Below, in pieces: positions 8,858-18,556 of a stretch of DNA of 64,000 bases. The stretch is from CADEEL01 sp050246475 (GTDB lineage: Bacteria > Pseudomonadota > Alphaproteobacteria > Caulobacterales > Aquidulcibacteraceae): contig JBFWVZ010000006.1 in assembly GCA_050246475.1 (NCBI GenBank), positions 62,001 through 126,000 on the forward strand, read 5' to 3'. The notes beneath the pieces were generated by a model, which did not search any database, had not been told where the DNA came from, and saw only the letters and a list, made by a program, of their open reading frames with translations. The position numbers and the translations under genes were made by a program. Positions within the stretch are counted from its first letter, which is position 1. Each line of letters starts with the position of its first letter.

Positions 8858-10054
8858 TCAGATGCGCTCGCGCACCCGCGCGCTCCTGAGCGCCGCCAAG
8901 AGGATCTCGCCCGCGCGCGCGGCTTCGATGTGCGCGGTGAAGAGGGGAGAGAAGGAAAAGCGCATCACGTCCGGCGGCCGGAAATCCCCGATGACGCCCT
9001 GCGCGGCCAAGATAGCGATCAGCGTCTCGGCCTGCCGGTGGCGAAGCGAGACGTGCCCGGCGCGCAGCGCGTCGTCCTCCGGTGAGAGCAGCGTGAGGCC
9101 GGCCGGGCGCTTGGCGAACACCGTCTCCAGAAACACCCGCTGGAGCGAGAGCGCCTTGGCGCGCCGCGCCTCGGCGCTCGTTTCAAGGATGAGGTCGAGC
9201 GCCGCTTCGAACGCCGCCATCGCGATGATCGAAGGCGTGCCGGCCTGAAAGCGCGCGATGCCCTCGGCCGGCGCATAGGCATCGACGAACGAGAAGGGCG
9301 CCGCGTGCCCGAGCCATCCGGAGATCGGATTGGCGAGATCGTCCTGCCAGCGCTTGGCGACGTAGAGATACGCCGGCGCCCCCGGCCCGCCGTTCAAGTG
9401 CTTGTACCCGCACCCGATCGCGAAATCCGCGTAAGCCGCGTGGAGATCGACAGGGATCGCGCCCGCGCTGTGCGAAAGATCCCAGATAAGCAGCGCGCCC
9501 GCTTCCTGCGCGCGCTTCTGCAACGCAGCCATGTCGCGGATGCGCGCGTCGCGATAATGCACGTGGCTCGCGATCACGAAGCCCACGCGCTCATCGATGC
9601 GATCCGCGAGCCGCCCCTTGGGCGCGAACTTCATGCGCCGCCCCTTGCCGAACGCCGCGACCGCGCCCTGCGCCACATGCATGTCGGTTGGGAATTCGCC
9701 GCTCTCGATCAGCACCGCCTTGCGTTCCGGCTTCAACAGCATCAACGCGCCGAGCAATTTGAAGAGATTGACCGACGTGGAATCCGCCGCGAGCACTTCT
9801 TCCGCGTCCGCCCCGATGAGCTGTGCGATCTTTCCGCCCACGCGTTGCGGCGCGTGAATCCAATCGTGCCTCTCCCACGCGGGCGCGAGCGTATGCCCCC
9901 ATTCGTTTTGGATCACTTCCGCGACGCGCGCGATGGTGCGCCGCGGCGGCGGCCCAAGCGAATGCCCCGCGAGATAAATCATCCCGTGCGGCAGCTCGAA
10001 TTGATCGCGATAGCGGCGGAGCGGATCGGCGGCGTCGAGCGCTTCGGGCGTCAT
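8858..10054 (-). CDS. kynU: Kynureninase
   Basis: A 398-residue PLP enzyme of the aminotransferase class-V fold that cleaves kynurenine to anthranilate and alanine. Family features include LAGHSLGPPP near residue 29, DSTSVNLFKL at 91-100, and the PLP lysine Lys218 in GCGYKHLNGGPG. The start at 10054 is chosen because its ATG overlaps the stop of the formamidase gene (ATGA), giving translational coupling, and because MTPEALDAADPL matches the usual kynureninase N-terminus. An upstream extension in the same frame is inside the formamidase gene. Length is normal for the family. Confidence 0.93.
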   Translation of the reverse strand: MTPEALDAADPLRRYRDQFELPHGMIYLAGHSLGPPPRRTIARVAEVIQNEWGHTLAPAWERHDWIHAPQRVGGKIAQLIGADAEEVLAADSTSVNLFKLLGALMLLKPERKAVLIESGEFPTDMHVAQGAVAAFGKGRRMKFAPKGRLADRIDERVGFVIASHVHYRDARIRDMAALQKRAQEAGALLIWDLSHSAGAIPVDLHAAYADFAIGCGYKHLNGGPGAPAYLYVAKRWQDDLANPISGWLGHAAPFSFVDAYAPAEGIARFQAGTPSIIAMAAFEAALDLILETSAEARRAKALSLQRVFLETVFAKRPAGLTLLSPEDDALRAGHVSLRHRQAETLIAILAAQGVIGDFRPPDVMRFSFSPLFTAHIEAARAGEILLAALRSARVRERI

Positions 10055-10683
10055 GCTAGCTCTCTCAGTATCGCGCGCACAGGCGCCGCATCGGCCTCCC
10101 AAAGCGGCAGCGGCGGCGCGATGAGTTCGTAATCGCCGGCTGGCACGTCATCGAGCACCAGCCCTTCGAGCACGCTCATCCCCCGCCGATGCAGCGCCTT
10201 GTGCGCGTCCATCGTCTTGGATTGCTCGGGATCGAGTGAAGGCGAGTCGAGCCCGATCAGGAAAACGCCCGCATCCGCCAGCGCGTCGATCGCCTCGGGC
10301 GCGATTGCCGTGAAATCGCTTTCCCAGGCATCGTGGGGAAAGTGTGCATAGGTTCGAAACAGCACGCGCGGCGGCGCATCCTTCAGCGCGTCCGCCAAAT
10401 GTCTCGTCTCGATCCGCGCGCCGGCGTTGCGTGCATCGACAACGCGCGCCAGCCCAATAAATCGCGCAAGATCGAGCGCGCCTGCGCCCGCGCCGTCAGC
10501 GGCATAGTGTGACGGCGCATCCGCATGCGTGCCGCTGTGCGTCGAAAGCGTCACCGCGCTCACATTGACCGGCGTGTCCGCCATGGACCAGGTCGCCCGC
10601 GCCGCGAAAGCCGTATCGCCCGGCCACACCGGCAAGCCAGGGCGCAACTTCTGCGAAATGTCCCACAACCGGCGTTCGCGCAT
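10051..10683 (-). CDS. kynB: Kynurenine formamidase (cyclase-family arylformamidase)
   Basis: A 210-residue metal-dependent hydrolase that converts N-formylkynurenine to kynurenine. The family zinc-binding pattern HxGTHxDxPxH is intact in THSGTHADAPSHY (His49, His53, Asp55, His59). WDISQKL near the start and FRTYAHF in mid-protein also fit. The start at 10683 follows GGAGCAGC. It overlaps kynU by 4 bases, making a kynB-kynU unit. No tryptophan 2,3-dioxygenase gene lies in the window, so the first pathway step must be encoded elsewhere if the full pathway operates. Confidence 0.93.
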   Translation of the reverse strand: MRERRLWDISQKLRPGLPVWPGDTAFAARATWSMADTPVNVSAVTLSTHSGTHADAPSHYAADGAGAGALDLARFIGLARVVDARNAGARIETRHLADALKDAPPRVLFRTYAHFPHDAWESDFTAIAPEAIDALADAGVFLIGLDSPSLDPEQSKTMDAHKALHRRGMSVLEGLVLDDVPAGDYELIAPPLPLWEADAAPVRAILRELA

Positions 10684-10888
10684 GCTGCTCCATATGGACC
10701 GCCCAGCCGCTTGCGGCGAGCGCCTTCGCGCCCGGCGTGTTCGCTGAAAATAATCCCGATCCGGAGCGTGCGCCGCTCCAAATATTGCCGTTTTGTCAGC
10801 CGCAGCTTGTGAGCGCCGCCGCGCTCGGGCAATGCTCGCGAGAGGGTCCGCTAGAGACCCCCAAAGACCGCGGCGCGGGAGGTGTGGC

Positions 10889-13800
10889 GTGAATATCCGG
10901 GATTTCGTCGTCTCCAACGCGCGCATTATTCTGGCGACCGCGATAGCACTGGTGGGCGGCCTCTGGGGCGGCGTGGTGCTGGGCCGCGTGACGGCGGGCG
11001 ACATGCGCGTGCTCGCGCCCATCGTCGCCGAAGGCGAGGGGCCGGAAGCCGTCCGCGCGGCCAATGCCCCGCGCGCGCGGGGCGAACGCCCGGCCGGCAT
11101 GGCCTTCATGAACATCCGCATCGACACGTCGGAGCCGACGCCCCGCGCCTGCCTCGAGTTTTCGCAGGATCTCTCCACCGATCGCTCGGTGAACTTCGCA
11201 GATTACCTCGTGATCGAGCCCGCCGCCCAAGTGCAGGCGCAAGTCTCCGGCTCGCTGCTCTGCTTGTCTGGCTTGCCGTTCGAGCCCGATCGCCAAGTCA
11301 CCATCCGCCGCGGCCTGCCCTCGCAAGCCGGCCAGCGCACCACGCGCGATGAAACCTTCACGCTCTCCTTCGGCGATCGCCCCGCTTACGTCGGCTTCGT
11401 CGGCAACGGCGTGATCCTGCCGCGCAGCGAGGCGGATGGCTTGGCCATCGAGACCGTGAACGTCTCGCGCCTGCGCGTCTCCGTCGTGCGCGTCAACGAT
11501 CGCATCCTCTCGCAACACGAACTCAGCGTCGGCGAAACCGTCGAAGAGGGCGGCTGGGGCTATTGGGGCCTCGAGAATGCGGGCGAAGCGCAAGGCAGCG
11601 TCATCTACGAGGGCCGCATCGATGTCGCCAACGCGCGCGCGCGCCGCAATCAAGGCGTCACCACCGTCTTCCCGCTGGGTGCCGTGCTTTCCGATCGCCG
11701 TCCCGGCGCTTACGTCGTTCGCTTGATCGATGACTCGCCGGGCGCCGGCGCGAACGGCCAAGAGAATGATCGCCCCGCCGGCGCTTTCCGGTGGGTGCTT
11801 TACACCGATCTCGCCCTGCAAACCTTCAGCGGCGGCACAGGCATGGACGTCGTCGTGCGCTCGCTGCGCACCGCCCAGCCCGTCGGCGGCCTGACGCTCA
11901 ACCTCATCGCCGAGAACAACGAAGTCCTGGGCCGCGCTACGACGGACGGGGACGGCCACGTCCGTTTCGCGCGCGCTCTGCTCGATGGCGAAGGCTCATC
12001 CGCGCCGCGCTACGTGATGGCCTATGGCGGCGGCGATTTCGCCGCGCTCGATTTGCAGAACTCGACGCTCGATCTCACCGATCGCGGCATCGCGGGCCGC
12101 AATCCGCCTGGCGATGTGGACGCTTATCTCTACACCGAGCGTGGCATCTACCGCCCGGGCGAACGCGTGCGCCTGATCGGCCTCGTGCGCGACACAGCCG
12201 CGCGCGCCATCGGCGATCGCCAATCCACGCTGGTTGTCTATCGCCCGAACGGCACGGAGGCGCGCCGCACGCGCCTCGCCAACGCCACCGAAGCCGGCGC
12301 GATCGCGCAGAACATCGCGATCGATCGCGCCGCGCCGCGCGGCATCTGGCGCGCCGATTTGTTGGTCGATGGCCAGGAAGCCGTCGCCGGCCAAGTCTCT
12401 TGGTCCGTCGAGGATTTCGTCCCGCAGCGCTTGCGGGTGGAGATCCGCGCCAGTGAAGCGCCGCTGCTGCGCGATCAATCGCGCGCCATCGATGTGCAGG
12501 CCGATTTCCTCTATGGCGCGCCCGGCTCCGGTCTCGCCGTTGAGGCCGAAGGCCGTTTGACCGTCGATCCGACGCCCTTCCCGCGTTTTGCGCAATATTC
12601 CTTCGGCCGCACCGATGAGAGCTTTGAGGAGCGCCTCTTTCAGCTTCCGGAGACGATGACGGATGGCGAAGGCCACGCTCAATTGCTCGCAAGCATTCCC
12701 GACCCGCCGACGACGACGCTGCCCTTGCGCGCGCGATTGACCGCGAGCGTCGCCGATCCGGGCGGGCGCGTCGTGCGCGAAGGCTTCACCGTGCCGGTGC
12801 GTTTGTCCGCGCGCTACATCGGCGTGCGCCAGCGCTTCGACAATCAAGCGGTGCCGCAGAACGGCCGCGCCGTCTTTGACGTCATCGCCGTCGATCCCGC
12901 CGGACGCCAGATCGCCGTCAGCAATGTCACATGGCAGCTCGTCCAAGAGGATTGGAGCTACGATTGGTATCTCGATAACGGCACATGGCGTTGGCGCCGA
13001 ACCGGCCGCGACATTCCCATCGCCGGCGGCCAGATCGATCTCCAAGCCAATCGCGCCATCCAAGTTTCGCGCGGCGAACTCCGCTCTGGCGCGTATCGTC
13101 TCATCGTGCGTGACGGGCAGGGCGCTGAAACCTCCACGCGCTTCCACGCGGGCTGGGGCGGCGGCGCCGAAAGCGATACGCCCGACATGGTGACGGTCGC
13201 TGGCCCGACAGAACCCGTGCGCCCGGGCGGCCGCGCGCAAATTCAAATCCGCCCGCCCTATGCGGGCCAAGCGCAAGTCGTGATCGCGACTGATCGCGTG
13301 CTGTCCATGCGCACGGTGAACGTGCCCGCGGGCGGCGCGACGGTGACGATCCCGGTCGATAACGATTGGGGCGGCGGCGCTTATGTGCTGGTGACGGTGA
13401 TGACGCCGCGCGATCCGGTGAACCTGCCGGTCCCGCGCCGCGCCGTCGGCGTCGCCTACATTCCCGTCGATATGGCCTCGCGCACGCTCGATGTCGCGAT
13501 CGCCGACGGCTTGGGCACGGTGCGCCCGCGTCAACGCATCTCGGTGCCAGTGAACGTGCGCAACACGCGCGGCGGCGAAGAAACCTACGTCGCCATCGCC
13601 GCGGTCGATGAAGGCATCCTGCAGATCACCAATTACCAATCGCCCGATCCGGTCTCCTACTTCTACGGTCGGCGTGGGTTGGGTGTGCAGCTGCGCGACG
13701 ATTACGGCCGCTTGCTCAACCCGAACCTCGGCGCGCCTGCCATCCCGCGCCAAGGCGGCGACGGCTTGGGCGGCGAAGGCTTGACCGTCGTGCCGCAGCG

Positions 13801-15853
13801 CACCGTCTCCCTCTTTTCCGATGTTGTGCGCGTGCAAAACGGCCGCGCGACGATTGAATTGGACGTGCCGGACTTCAACGGCCGCCTGCGTTTCATGGCG
13901 GTTGCTTGGAGCAGAACCGCGCTTGGGCGCGACGCTGAAAGCGTCATCGTGCGCGATCCGGTGGTCGCCGAATTGAACCTCCCGCGCTTCTTGGCGCCCG
14001 GAGACTCCGCGCTCGCCAACCTCACGGTCGACAACGTCGAAGGCCCCGCGGGCGCCTATAGCGTTGCGCTCGCTGGCTCGGGCGTCGCGCAACTCAATGC
14101 GCAGCAGCGTTTGACGCTCGCCCGCGGTCAGCGCGGCGCGGTGCGCGTGCCGCTCGCGGCCGAGAACGCGGGCCTCGGGCGCATCACGCTGACGCTCTCC
14201 GGCCCTGGTCAGTTCCAGCGCGTGACACGCACCTACGACATCCAATCGCGCGTCTCGTTCCTGCCGGTGACTGAAGTCGCGACCGAGCCGCAAGGTGCTG
14301 GCGTCTCTTGGCGAACGCCGAACGATATTCTCGCGGCCTTCGCGCCGAGCGAGTCCCGTCTGATCGTCTCCTATTCGAGCTTGGCGGGCTTGGATCCCGC
14401 GCCCTTGCTCGCGGAATTGGAGCGCTATCCCTATGGCTGCAGCGAGCAGCTCACGTCGATCGCGCTGCCGCTCCTCTATTACAACACGCTCTCGCAAGAG
14501 GCGGGGCGCGCGCAGGACCAGCGCATCCGCCGCCGCATTCAGGAAACCATCACCACGCTGTTAGATCGCCAAGGCACGGACGGCGCCTTCGGCCTTTGGC
14601 GCGCCAATGATGCGCACGCCACGCCCTGGCTCGGCGCCTACGTGACGGATTTCCTCACCCGCGCCCGAGCGCAGGGCTACATCGTGCCCCAGCAAGCGCT
14701 GGACAACGCCAACCGCGCGATGCGCGCCGTCGCGCGCCTCAACGACTTCGCCGGCGTCGGCTACGATTTCCAAGTCTATCGCTGGCCGGGCTCGAATGAC
14801 TCGACGGAGCTGCTGCGCTCGCGCTCCGCCGCCTATGCACTCTACGTGATGGCGAAAGCCGGCGCCGCCGACATCGCCGCCGTCCGCTACTTCCACGACT
14901 CGCAACTGCGCAACGAGCCTTCGCCGCTGGCGCGCGCGCAAATCGGCGCCGCGCTCGCGCACATGGGCGATCGCTCCCGCGCGCGCAACGCCTTCCGTCA
15001 GGCGGAAGCGGCGATCGGCTACCGCAACACCGGCGATTGGTATCAAACGCCGCTCCGCGATCTGGCCGGCGTCATCGCGCTTGCCGCCGAAGCGGGCGAA
15101 ACCGCGACGGTGCAGCGCATGCGCGCGCGTCTCCTGCGCATGGAGCGTGACCCGAACATGATGATGACGCAGGAGCAGGCGCAGCTTCTGCTCGCCATGA
15201 ATTCGCTTCTGCGCAGCGCGGGCCCCGTCAACGTGTCCTTGAATGGCCGCGCCGGCGCCGGGCGTCGCGTCGAAGCCGATGTCGCGGCCATCATGCGTGG
15301 GCTCGTCTTCCGCAACGACGCGCGCGCGGCGACCTGGCGCACGACGACGCTGGCCGGCCCGCCGCGCGAAGCGCCCCCACCCGCGGCGGCCGGCTATTCG
15401 CTCGATAAGCGCGTCTTCCGCATGGACGGCACGATCGCCGATCTTTCCTCCCTCACGCAGGGCGATCGCGTGGTTGTGGTCGTCTCCGGCCAGCCCGAAG
15501 GCGCCCGCACCTATCCAACTGTGCTCGTCGATCTCTTGCCCGCGGGGCTGGAGATCGAAAGCGTGCTTGGTCCCCAGGATGGCGCGCAGCAAAGCTATGA
15601 CGGCGTCGTCACGCGCAGCGGCCCGTTCTCGTGGGTCGGCGTCATCACGCCCGCGCGGGTCTCCGAAGCGCGCGACGATCGATACGTCGCCGCGCAAGAC
15701 ATCCGGGGGTCGAGCTTCCGCTTCGCTTATATCGCGCGCGCGGTGACGCCGGGCCAGTTCGTCATGCCCGCCGCGCAAGTGGAGGATATGTATCGCCCCG
15801 GCGTCTATGCGCGCACGAGCGTCGGCCGCATCAACATCGCGCCGAGGCAATAG
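10889..15853 (+). CDS. Bacterial alpha-2-macroglobulin-like protein (YfhM/YfaS type)
   Basis: A 1654-residue envelope protein starting at GTG 10889 behind GGGAGGT. An N-terminal hydrophobic helix (about residues 12-33) without a lipobox suggests inner-membrane anchoring with a large periplasmic part. MG-domain repeats are followed by a thioester motif CSEQ at Cys1184 (YPYGCSEQLTS) and a helical thioester domain. In this family the thioester traps attacking proteases. The PBP1C gene follows after 39 bases; this pairing is well known and fits a role in protecting the wall during repair. Several long antisense open frames here are composition artefacts. Confidence 0.92.
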   Translation: MNIRDFVVSNARIILATAIALVGGLWGGVVLGRVTAGDMRVLAPIVAEGEGPEAVRAANAPRARGERPAGMAFMNIRIDTSEPTPRACLEFSQDLSTDRSVNFADYLVIEPAAQVQAQVSGSLLCLSGLPFEPDRQVTIRRGLPSQAGQRTTRDETFTLSFGDRPAYVGFVGNGVILPRSEADGLAIETVNVSRLRVSVVRVNDRILSQHELSVGETVEEGGWGYWGLENAGEAQGSVIYEGRIDVANARARRNQGVTTVFPLGAVLSDRRPGAYVVRLIDDSPGAGANGQENDRPAGAFRWVLYTDLALQTFSGGTGMDVVVRSLRTAQPVGGLTLNLIAENNEVLGRATTDGDGHVRFARALLDGEGSSAPRYVMAYGGGDFAALDLQNSTLDLTDRGIAGRNPPGDVDAYLYTERGIYRPGERVRLIGLVRDTAARAIGDRQSTLVVYRPNGTEARRTRLANATEAGAIAQNIAIDRAAPRGIWRADLLVDGQEAVAGQVSWSVEDFVPQRLRVEIRASEAPLLRDQSRAIDVQADFLYGAPGSGLAVEAEGRLTVDPTPFPRFAQYSFGRTDESFEERLFQLPETMTDGEGHAQLLASIPDPPTTTLPLRARLTASVADPGGRVVREGFTVPVRLSARYIGVRQRFDNQAVPQNGRAVFDVIAVDPAGRQIAVSNVTWQLVQEDWSYDWYLDNGTWRWRRTGRDIPIAGGQIDLQANRAIQVSRGELRSGAYRLIVRDGQGAETSTRFHAGWGGGAESDTPDMVTVAGPTEPVRPGGRAQIQIRPPYAGQAQVVIATDRVLSMRTVNVPAGGATVTIPVDNDWGGGAYVLVTVMTPRDPVNLPVPRRAVGVAYIPVDMASRTLDVAIADGLGTVRPRQRISVPVNVRNTRGGEETYVAIAAVDEGILQITNYQSPDPVSYFYGRRGLGVQLRDDYGRLLNPNLGAPAIPRQGGDGLGGEGLTVVPQRTVSLFSDVVRVQNGRATIELDVPDFNGRLRFMAVAWSRTALGRDAESVIVRDPVVAELNLPRFLAPGDSALANLTVDNVEGPAGAYSVALAGSGVAQLNAQQRLTLARGQRGAVRVPLAAENAGLGRITLTLSGPGQFQRVTRTYDIQSRVSFLPVTEVATEPQGAGVSWRTPNDILAAFAPSESRLIVSYSSLAGLDPAPLLAELERYPYGCSEQLTSIALPLLYYNTLSQEAGRAQDQRIRRRIQETITTLLDRQGTDGAFGLWRANDAHATPWLGAYVTDFLTRARAQGYIVPQQALDNANRAMRAVARLNDFAGVGYDFQVYRWPGSNDSTELLRSRSAAYALYVMAKAGAADIAAVRYFHDSQLRNEPSPLARAQIGAALAHMGDRSRARNAFRQAEAAIGYRNTGDWYQTPLRDLAGVIALAAEAGETATVQRMRARLLRMERDPNMMMTQEQAQLLLAMNSLLRSAGPVNVSLNGRAGAGRRVEADVAAIMRGLVFRNDARAATWRTTTLAGPPREAPPPAAAGYSLDKRVFRMDGTIADLSSLTQGDRVVVVVSGQPEGARTYPTVLVDLLPAGLEIESVLGPQDGAQQSYDGVVTRSGPFSWVGVITPARVSEARDDRYVAAQDIRGSSFRFAYIARAVTPGQFVMPAAQVEDMYRPGVYARTSVGRINIAPRQ

Positions 15854-15892
15854 CAGGGAGAGGAGGGGCGGAAGGGCGTCGCAAACGGATCT

Positions 15893-18010
15893 ATGTCCGA
15901 ACACGGAGCAACCTTCGCACTTCCTTCGCGCCCAGTGAGGCGTGGGCCCCGCGTCGCGCTGCCGCTTGGCCGCACCGGCAAGCGCATCGCATGGGGCGTG
16001 CTGGCGCTCATGGCGGCGCTCTTCGTCGCCGATCAGCTCTTCCCGCCGCCGCTCGCGCGCGCCGAGATCGCGTCGCCTGTCGTCCTCGATCGCAGCGGCC
16101 AATGGCTGCGCGCCATGCAGACGCCGGAAGGGCGCTGGCGCCTCGCTGCGCAGCTCGACGAAACCGATCCTGAGTTTCTTCGCCGCCTCGTCCGCATCGA
16201 GGACAGCCGCTTCTGGCTTCACCCGGGCGTCGATCCCGTCGCGTTGACGCGCGCGACGTTCAACTACGTTCGCACCGGCCGCGTCTCGTCAGGCGGCTCG
16301 ACAATCACGATGCAGCTCGCACGCTTGCTGGAGCCGCGCCCGCGCACGATCCTATCCAAGATCATTGAGATCATCCGCGCCATCCAGATCGAACGCCGCT
16401 GGACGAAGCGCCAAATTCTCGCGGCTTATCTCTCGCTCGCGCCTTATGGCGGCAACCTTGAAGGCGTGCGCGCGGCGAGCCGCGCTTATTTCGAGCGCGA
16501 TCCCCAATGGCTGGATGACAGCCAGATGGCGCTGCTCATCGCGCTCCCTCAGGCGCCCGAGGCGCGCCGCCCCGATCGCCGCCCGGAAGCCGCACGCCGC
16601 GCACGCAATCGCGTGCTCGATCGCTTTGTCGAGATCGGCGCGATCCCGCGTGAGCGCGCGCTTGAGGCGCGGCAGGACGCAATTCCGGGCCGGACGCCCT
16701 TTCCCGCCATCGCGCTCCAAGCCAGCGAGCGCCTGGTCGCTGCGCATCGCGGCCAAAATGTCGTTCGCTCAAGTCTGGACGCGCCCTTGCAAGGCGCGCT
16801 TGAAGCGCTCGCGCGCCGCCACGCGCAAACCATGGAGCGCGACGCGTCCATCGCCATCCTCGCCGTCGAGATCGAGGGCCGCGCGGTGCGCGCCAGCGTC
16901 GGCGGCGCCGGGCGCGATCGCGCCGGCGGCTATCTCGATATGACGCGCGCGGTCCGCTCGCCGGGTTCGGCCTTGAAGCCCTTCATCTACGCATTGGCGT
17001 TCAACGACGGCATCGCCGCGCCCGAGACGTTGGTGCTCGATGCGCCGCGGCGCTTTGCGGGATACTTGCCGGAGAATTTCGATCGCCGCTTTCACGGCGA
17101 CTTGCGCATGGAGGAAGCGCTCCAGCATTCGCTCAACGTCCCCGCCGTCGCGACGTTGGAGCGCATCGGCGCCGGGCGGTTCGAAGCGGCGCTCACGCAA
17201 GCGGGCGCACGTCCGCGCATGCCGCGCCGCGAACTCTCCGAGCCGGGCTTGGCGCTGGCGCTCGGCGGCGTCGGCATGACGCTCGAAGAGATGACGACGC
17301 TTTACGCGGCCTTGGGAGACGGCGGCCGTGCGCGCCCGCTTTGTTACGATGCCGTCTGCAGCGCCTGGACCCGCGAAACCAATTTCGTTCGTCCCGAAAC
17401 CGCTGAGCGCGTGCTCGATATCCTCGCGCGCTCGCCGACGCTCTCGGGCCGCATCCCGGCGCGCTTGGCGGAGGGCGCGCCTCGCGTCGCGTTCAAGACA
17501 GGCACGAGCTACGGCTTTCGCGATGCATGGGCGATGGGCGTGAGCGGCGGCTATGCGATTGGCGTGTGGGTCGGCCGCCCCGATGGCGCCCCGCGCCCGG
17601 GCATGACGGGCAGGGACGCAGCTTTGCCGATCCTCTTCGAAGCGTTCGATCTGGTCTCGCCCGCAATGCTCGCGCAGCAACCGGAGAATTTGGATCGCGC
17701 CCCCGCCCCCGGCCTCGCCCGCTTTGACGCCGGCGCCCGCGCGCGCGGCCCGCAAATTCTCTTCCCGCCGGAGAACGTCGAAATTCTCGTGCTCGAATTT
17801 GGCCCCGCATCGCGCGGGCTCTCGCTCTCCGCGCGCGGCGGGCGCGCGCCGCTTGTCTGGTATGCCGAGGGCCGCCGCGTGCCGAACGAGGAAACCAGCG
17901 GCCGCGCGATCTGGCGCCCCAGCGCGCCGGGCTTTCACGAAGTGAGCGTCGTCGACGCCGACGGCCGCAGCGCCCACGTCCGCGTCCGCATCAGAAACAC
18001 CAGCAGCTAG
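15893..18010 (+). CDS. pbpC: Penicillin-binding protein 1C
   Basis: A 705-residue bifunctional peptidoglycan synthase. After a short cytoplasmic tail and one membrane helix (about residues 32-50) comes a GT51 glycosyltransferase domain with EDSRFWLHPGVD, GGSTITMQLARLL and RRWTKRQILAAYL. A transpeptidase domain follows with SALK (Ser about 357), SLN and KTGTSYGF (about 536). The C-terminal 90 or so residues form the small BiPBP_C-type domain. It lies 39 bases after the macroglobulin gene, the standard operon partner. All catalytic motifs appear intact. Confidence 0.94.
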   Translation: MSEHGATFALPSRPVRRGPRVALPLGRTGKRIAWGVLALMAALFVADQLFPPPLARAEIASPVVLDRSGQWLRAMQTPEGRWRLAAQLDETDPEFLRRLVRIEDSRFWLHPGVDPVALTRATFNYVRTGRVSSGGSTITMQLARLLEPRPRTILSKIIEIIRAIQIERRWTKRQILAAYLSLAPYGGNLEGVRAASRAYFERDPQWLDDSQMALLIALPQAPEARRPDRRPEAARRARNRVLDRFVEIGAIPRERALEARQDAIPGRTPFPAIALQASERLVAAHRGQNVVRSSLDAPLQGALEALARRHAQTMERDASIAILAVEIEGRAVRASVGGAGRDRAGGYLDMTRAVRSPGSALKPFIYALAFNDGIAAPETLVLDAPRRFAGYLPENFDRRFHGDLRMEEALQHSLNVPAVATLERIGAGRFEAALTQAGARPRMPRRELSEPGLALALGGVGMTLEEMTTLYAALGDGGRARPLCYDAVCSAWTRETNFVRPETAERVLDILARSPTLSGRIPARLAEGAPRVAFKTGTSYGFRDAWAMGVSGGYAIGVWVGRPDGAPRPGMTGRDAALPILFEAFDLVSPAMLAQQPENLDRAPAPGLARFDAGARARGPQILFPPENVEILVLEFGPASRGLSLSARGGRAPLVWYAEGRRVPNEETSGRAIWRPSAPGFHEVSVVDADGRSAHVRVRIRNTSS

Positions 18011-18131
18011 CGCACCCGCAAACATGCACGTCGATCATGAGGCTCGCACGCCAGCAACACGAAGGCCGGCTCAGGCAATCCGCGCGGCTCTCCATCTCCA
18101 CACACATCACGTCGAAGCCGCGCGAAAAAAT

Positions 18132-18166
18132 AAAGCGCGGACCCGGGGCAGTCGGGTCCGCGCTTT
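18132..18166 (-). terminator. Rho-independent terminator after the micropeptide pair
   Basis: A perfect 13-base-pair inverted repeat, AAAGCGCGGACCC with GGGTCCGCGCTTT around a 9-base loop. On the minus strand it is followed by a T-rich run (TTTATTTTTT with the end of the stem). It lies 65 bases after the stop of the micropeptide ending at 18231, so it ends that transcript. It closely resembles the hairpin at 18557-18588. Confidence 0.85.
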
Positions 18167-18230
18167 GGATCGTCGCGAGCGGGTGGAGGGACGGCGACGA
18201 TCGGGTCACTTGGTCCGGTGGCGGATCGCC

Positions 18231-18338
18231 TTAGGAGACGATGAGCGCCGCCGTGTAGAGGATCGCGATCGCGACGGGCGCGACGATGGCGATGGCGGCG
18301 ACGAGGGAAATCGGGCGAGGCATTGTCGTGGCTTTCAT
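18231..18338 (-). CDS. Micropeptide 1 of a three-member paralogous set
   Basis: A 35-residue hydrophobic peptide. From its internal Met (18323) it aligns without gaps over exactly 30 residues with the peptides at 18367-18459 and 18628-18732. All three share Met1, Leu7, Ala10, Pro16, Ala18, Ala25, Ala26 and Ile28, and a basic residue at position 3. One membrane-spanning segment is likely. The start is uncertain: 18338 gives MKATTMPRP, 18323 gives MPRPIS, and neither has a strong ribosome site. It lies 28 bases after micropeptide 2, so both are probably cotranscribed. No known function. Confidence 0.65.
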   Translation of the reverse strand: MKATTMPRPISLVAAIAIVAPVAIAILYTAALIVS

Positions 18339-18366
18339 GACGAGGTGCTGAGGGAAGGCTGAGCGA

Positions 18367-18459
18367 TCAGCCGAAGATTTGCGCGGCTTGCGCGACGGTC
18401 GCGAGCGCGAAGGGCGTCACGACGAGCGCGGCGGCGACGAGGGCTGCGAACTTGTTCAT
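18367..18459 (-). CDS. Micropeptide 2 of a three-member paralogous set
   Basis: A 30-residue peptide beginning MNKFAALVAA and ending AQAAQIFG. It has the strongest translation signal of the three: AAGGAG six bases before ATG. The sequence resembles a bare signal peptide with a possible AQA cleavage site, or a single-pass membrane peptide with a central proline. It aligns ungapped with its two neighbours, being nearest to micropeptide 3 at the C-terminus (AAQIFG against AAQILA). It sits 28 bases upstream of micropeptide 1. I recognise no family; the conserved paralogy and good ribosome site argue that it is translated. Confidence 0.72.
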   Translation of the reverse strand: MNKFAALVAAALVVTPFALATVAQAAQIFG

Positions 18460-18556
18460 GGGGCTCTCCTTTTTCTGTCCGGTCGGTTCGTTTGTGCTTC
18501 GTTAGTCTAGATGCGGCCCTTGCCCGGATCGGATGCGGCCTCCGCAGAAAAAAAGA

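Noticed and set aside
11996..14497. An antisense open frame of more than 800 codons inside the macroglobulin gene, with further long antisense frames at 14561-16222 and 16769-18025
   Set aside because: Translation is Arg/Ala/His/Asp-rich with no domain, typical of the complementary frame in GC-rich coding DNA, and the sense gene has clear motifs throughout.
17991..18107. A cysteine-rich minus-strand frame starting MCVEMESRADC downstream of the micropeptide terminator
   Set aside because: It overlaps the 3' end of pbpC, lies after a strong terminator, and has no ribosome site; the cysteines arise from GCA/GC-rich pbpC codons read backwards.
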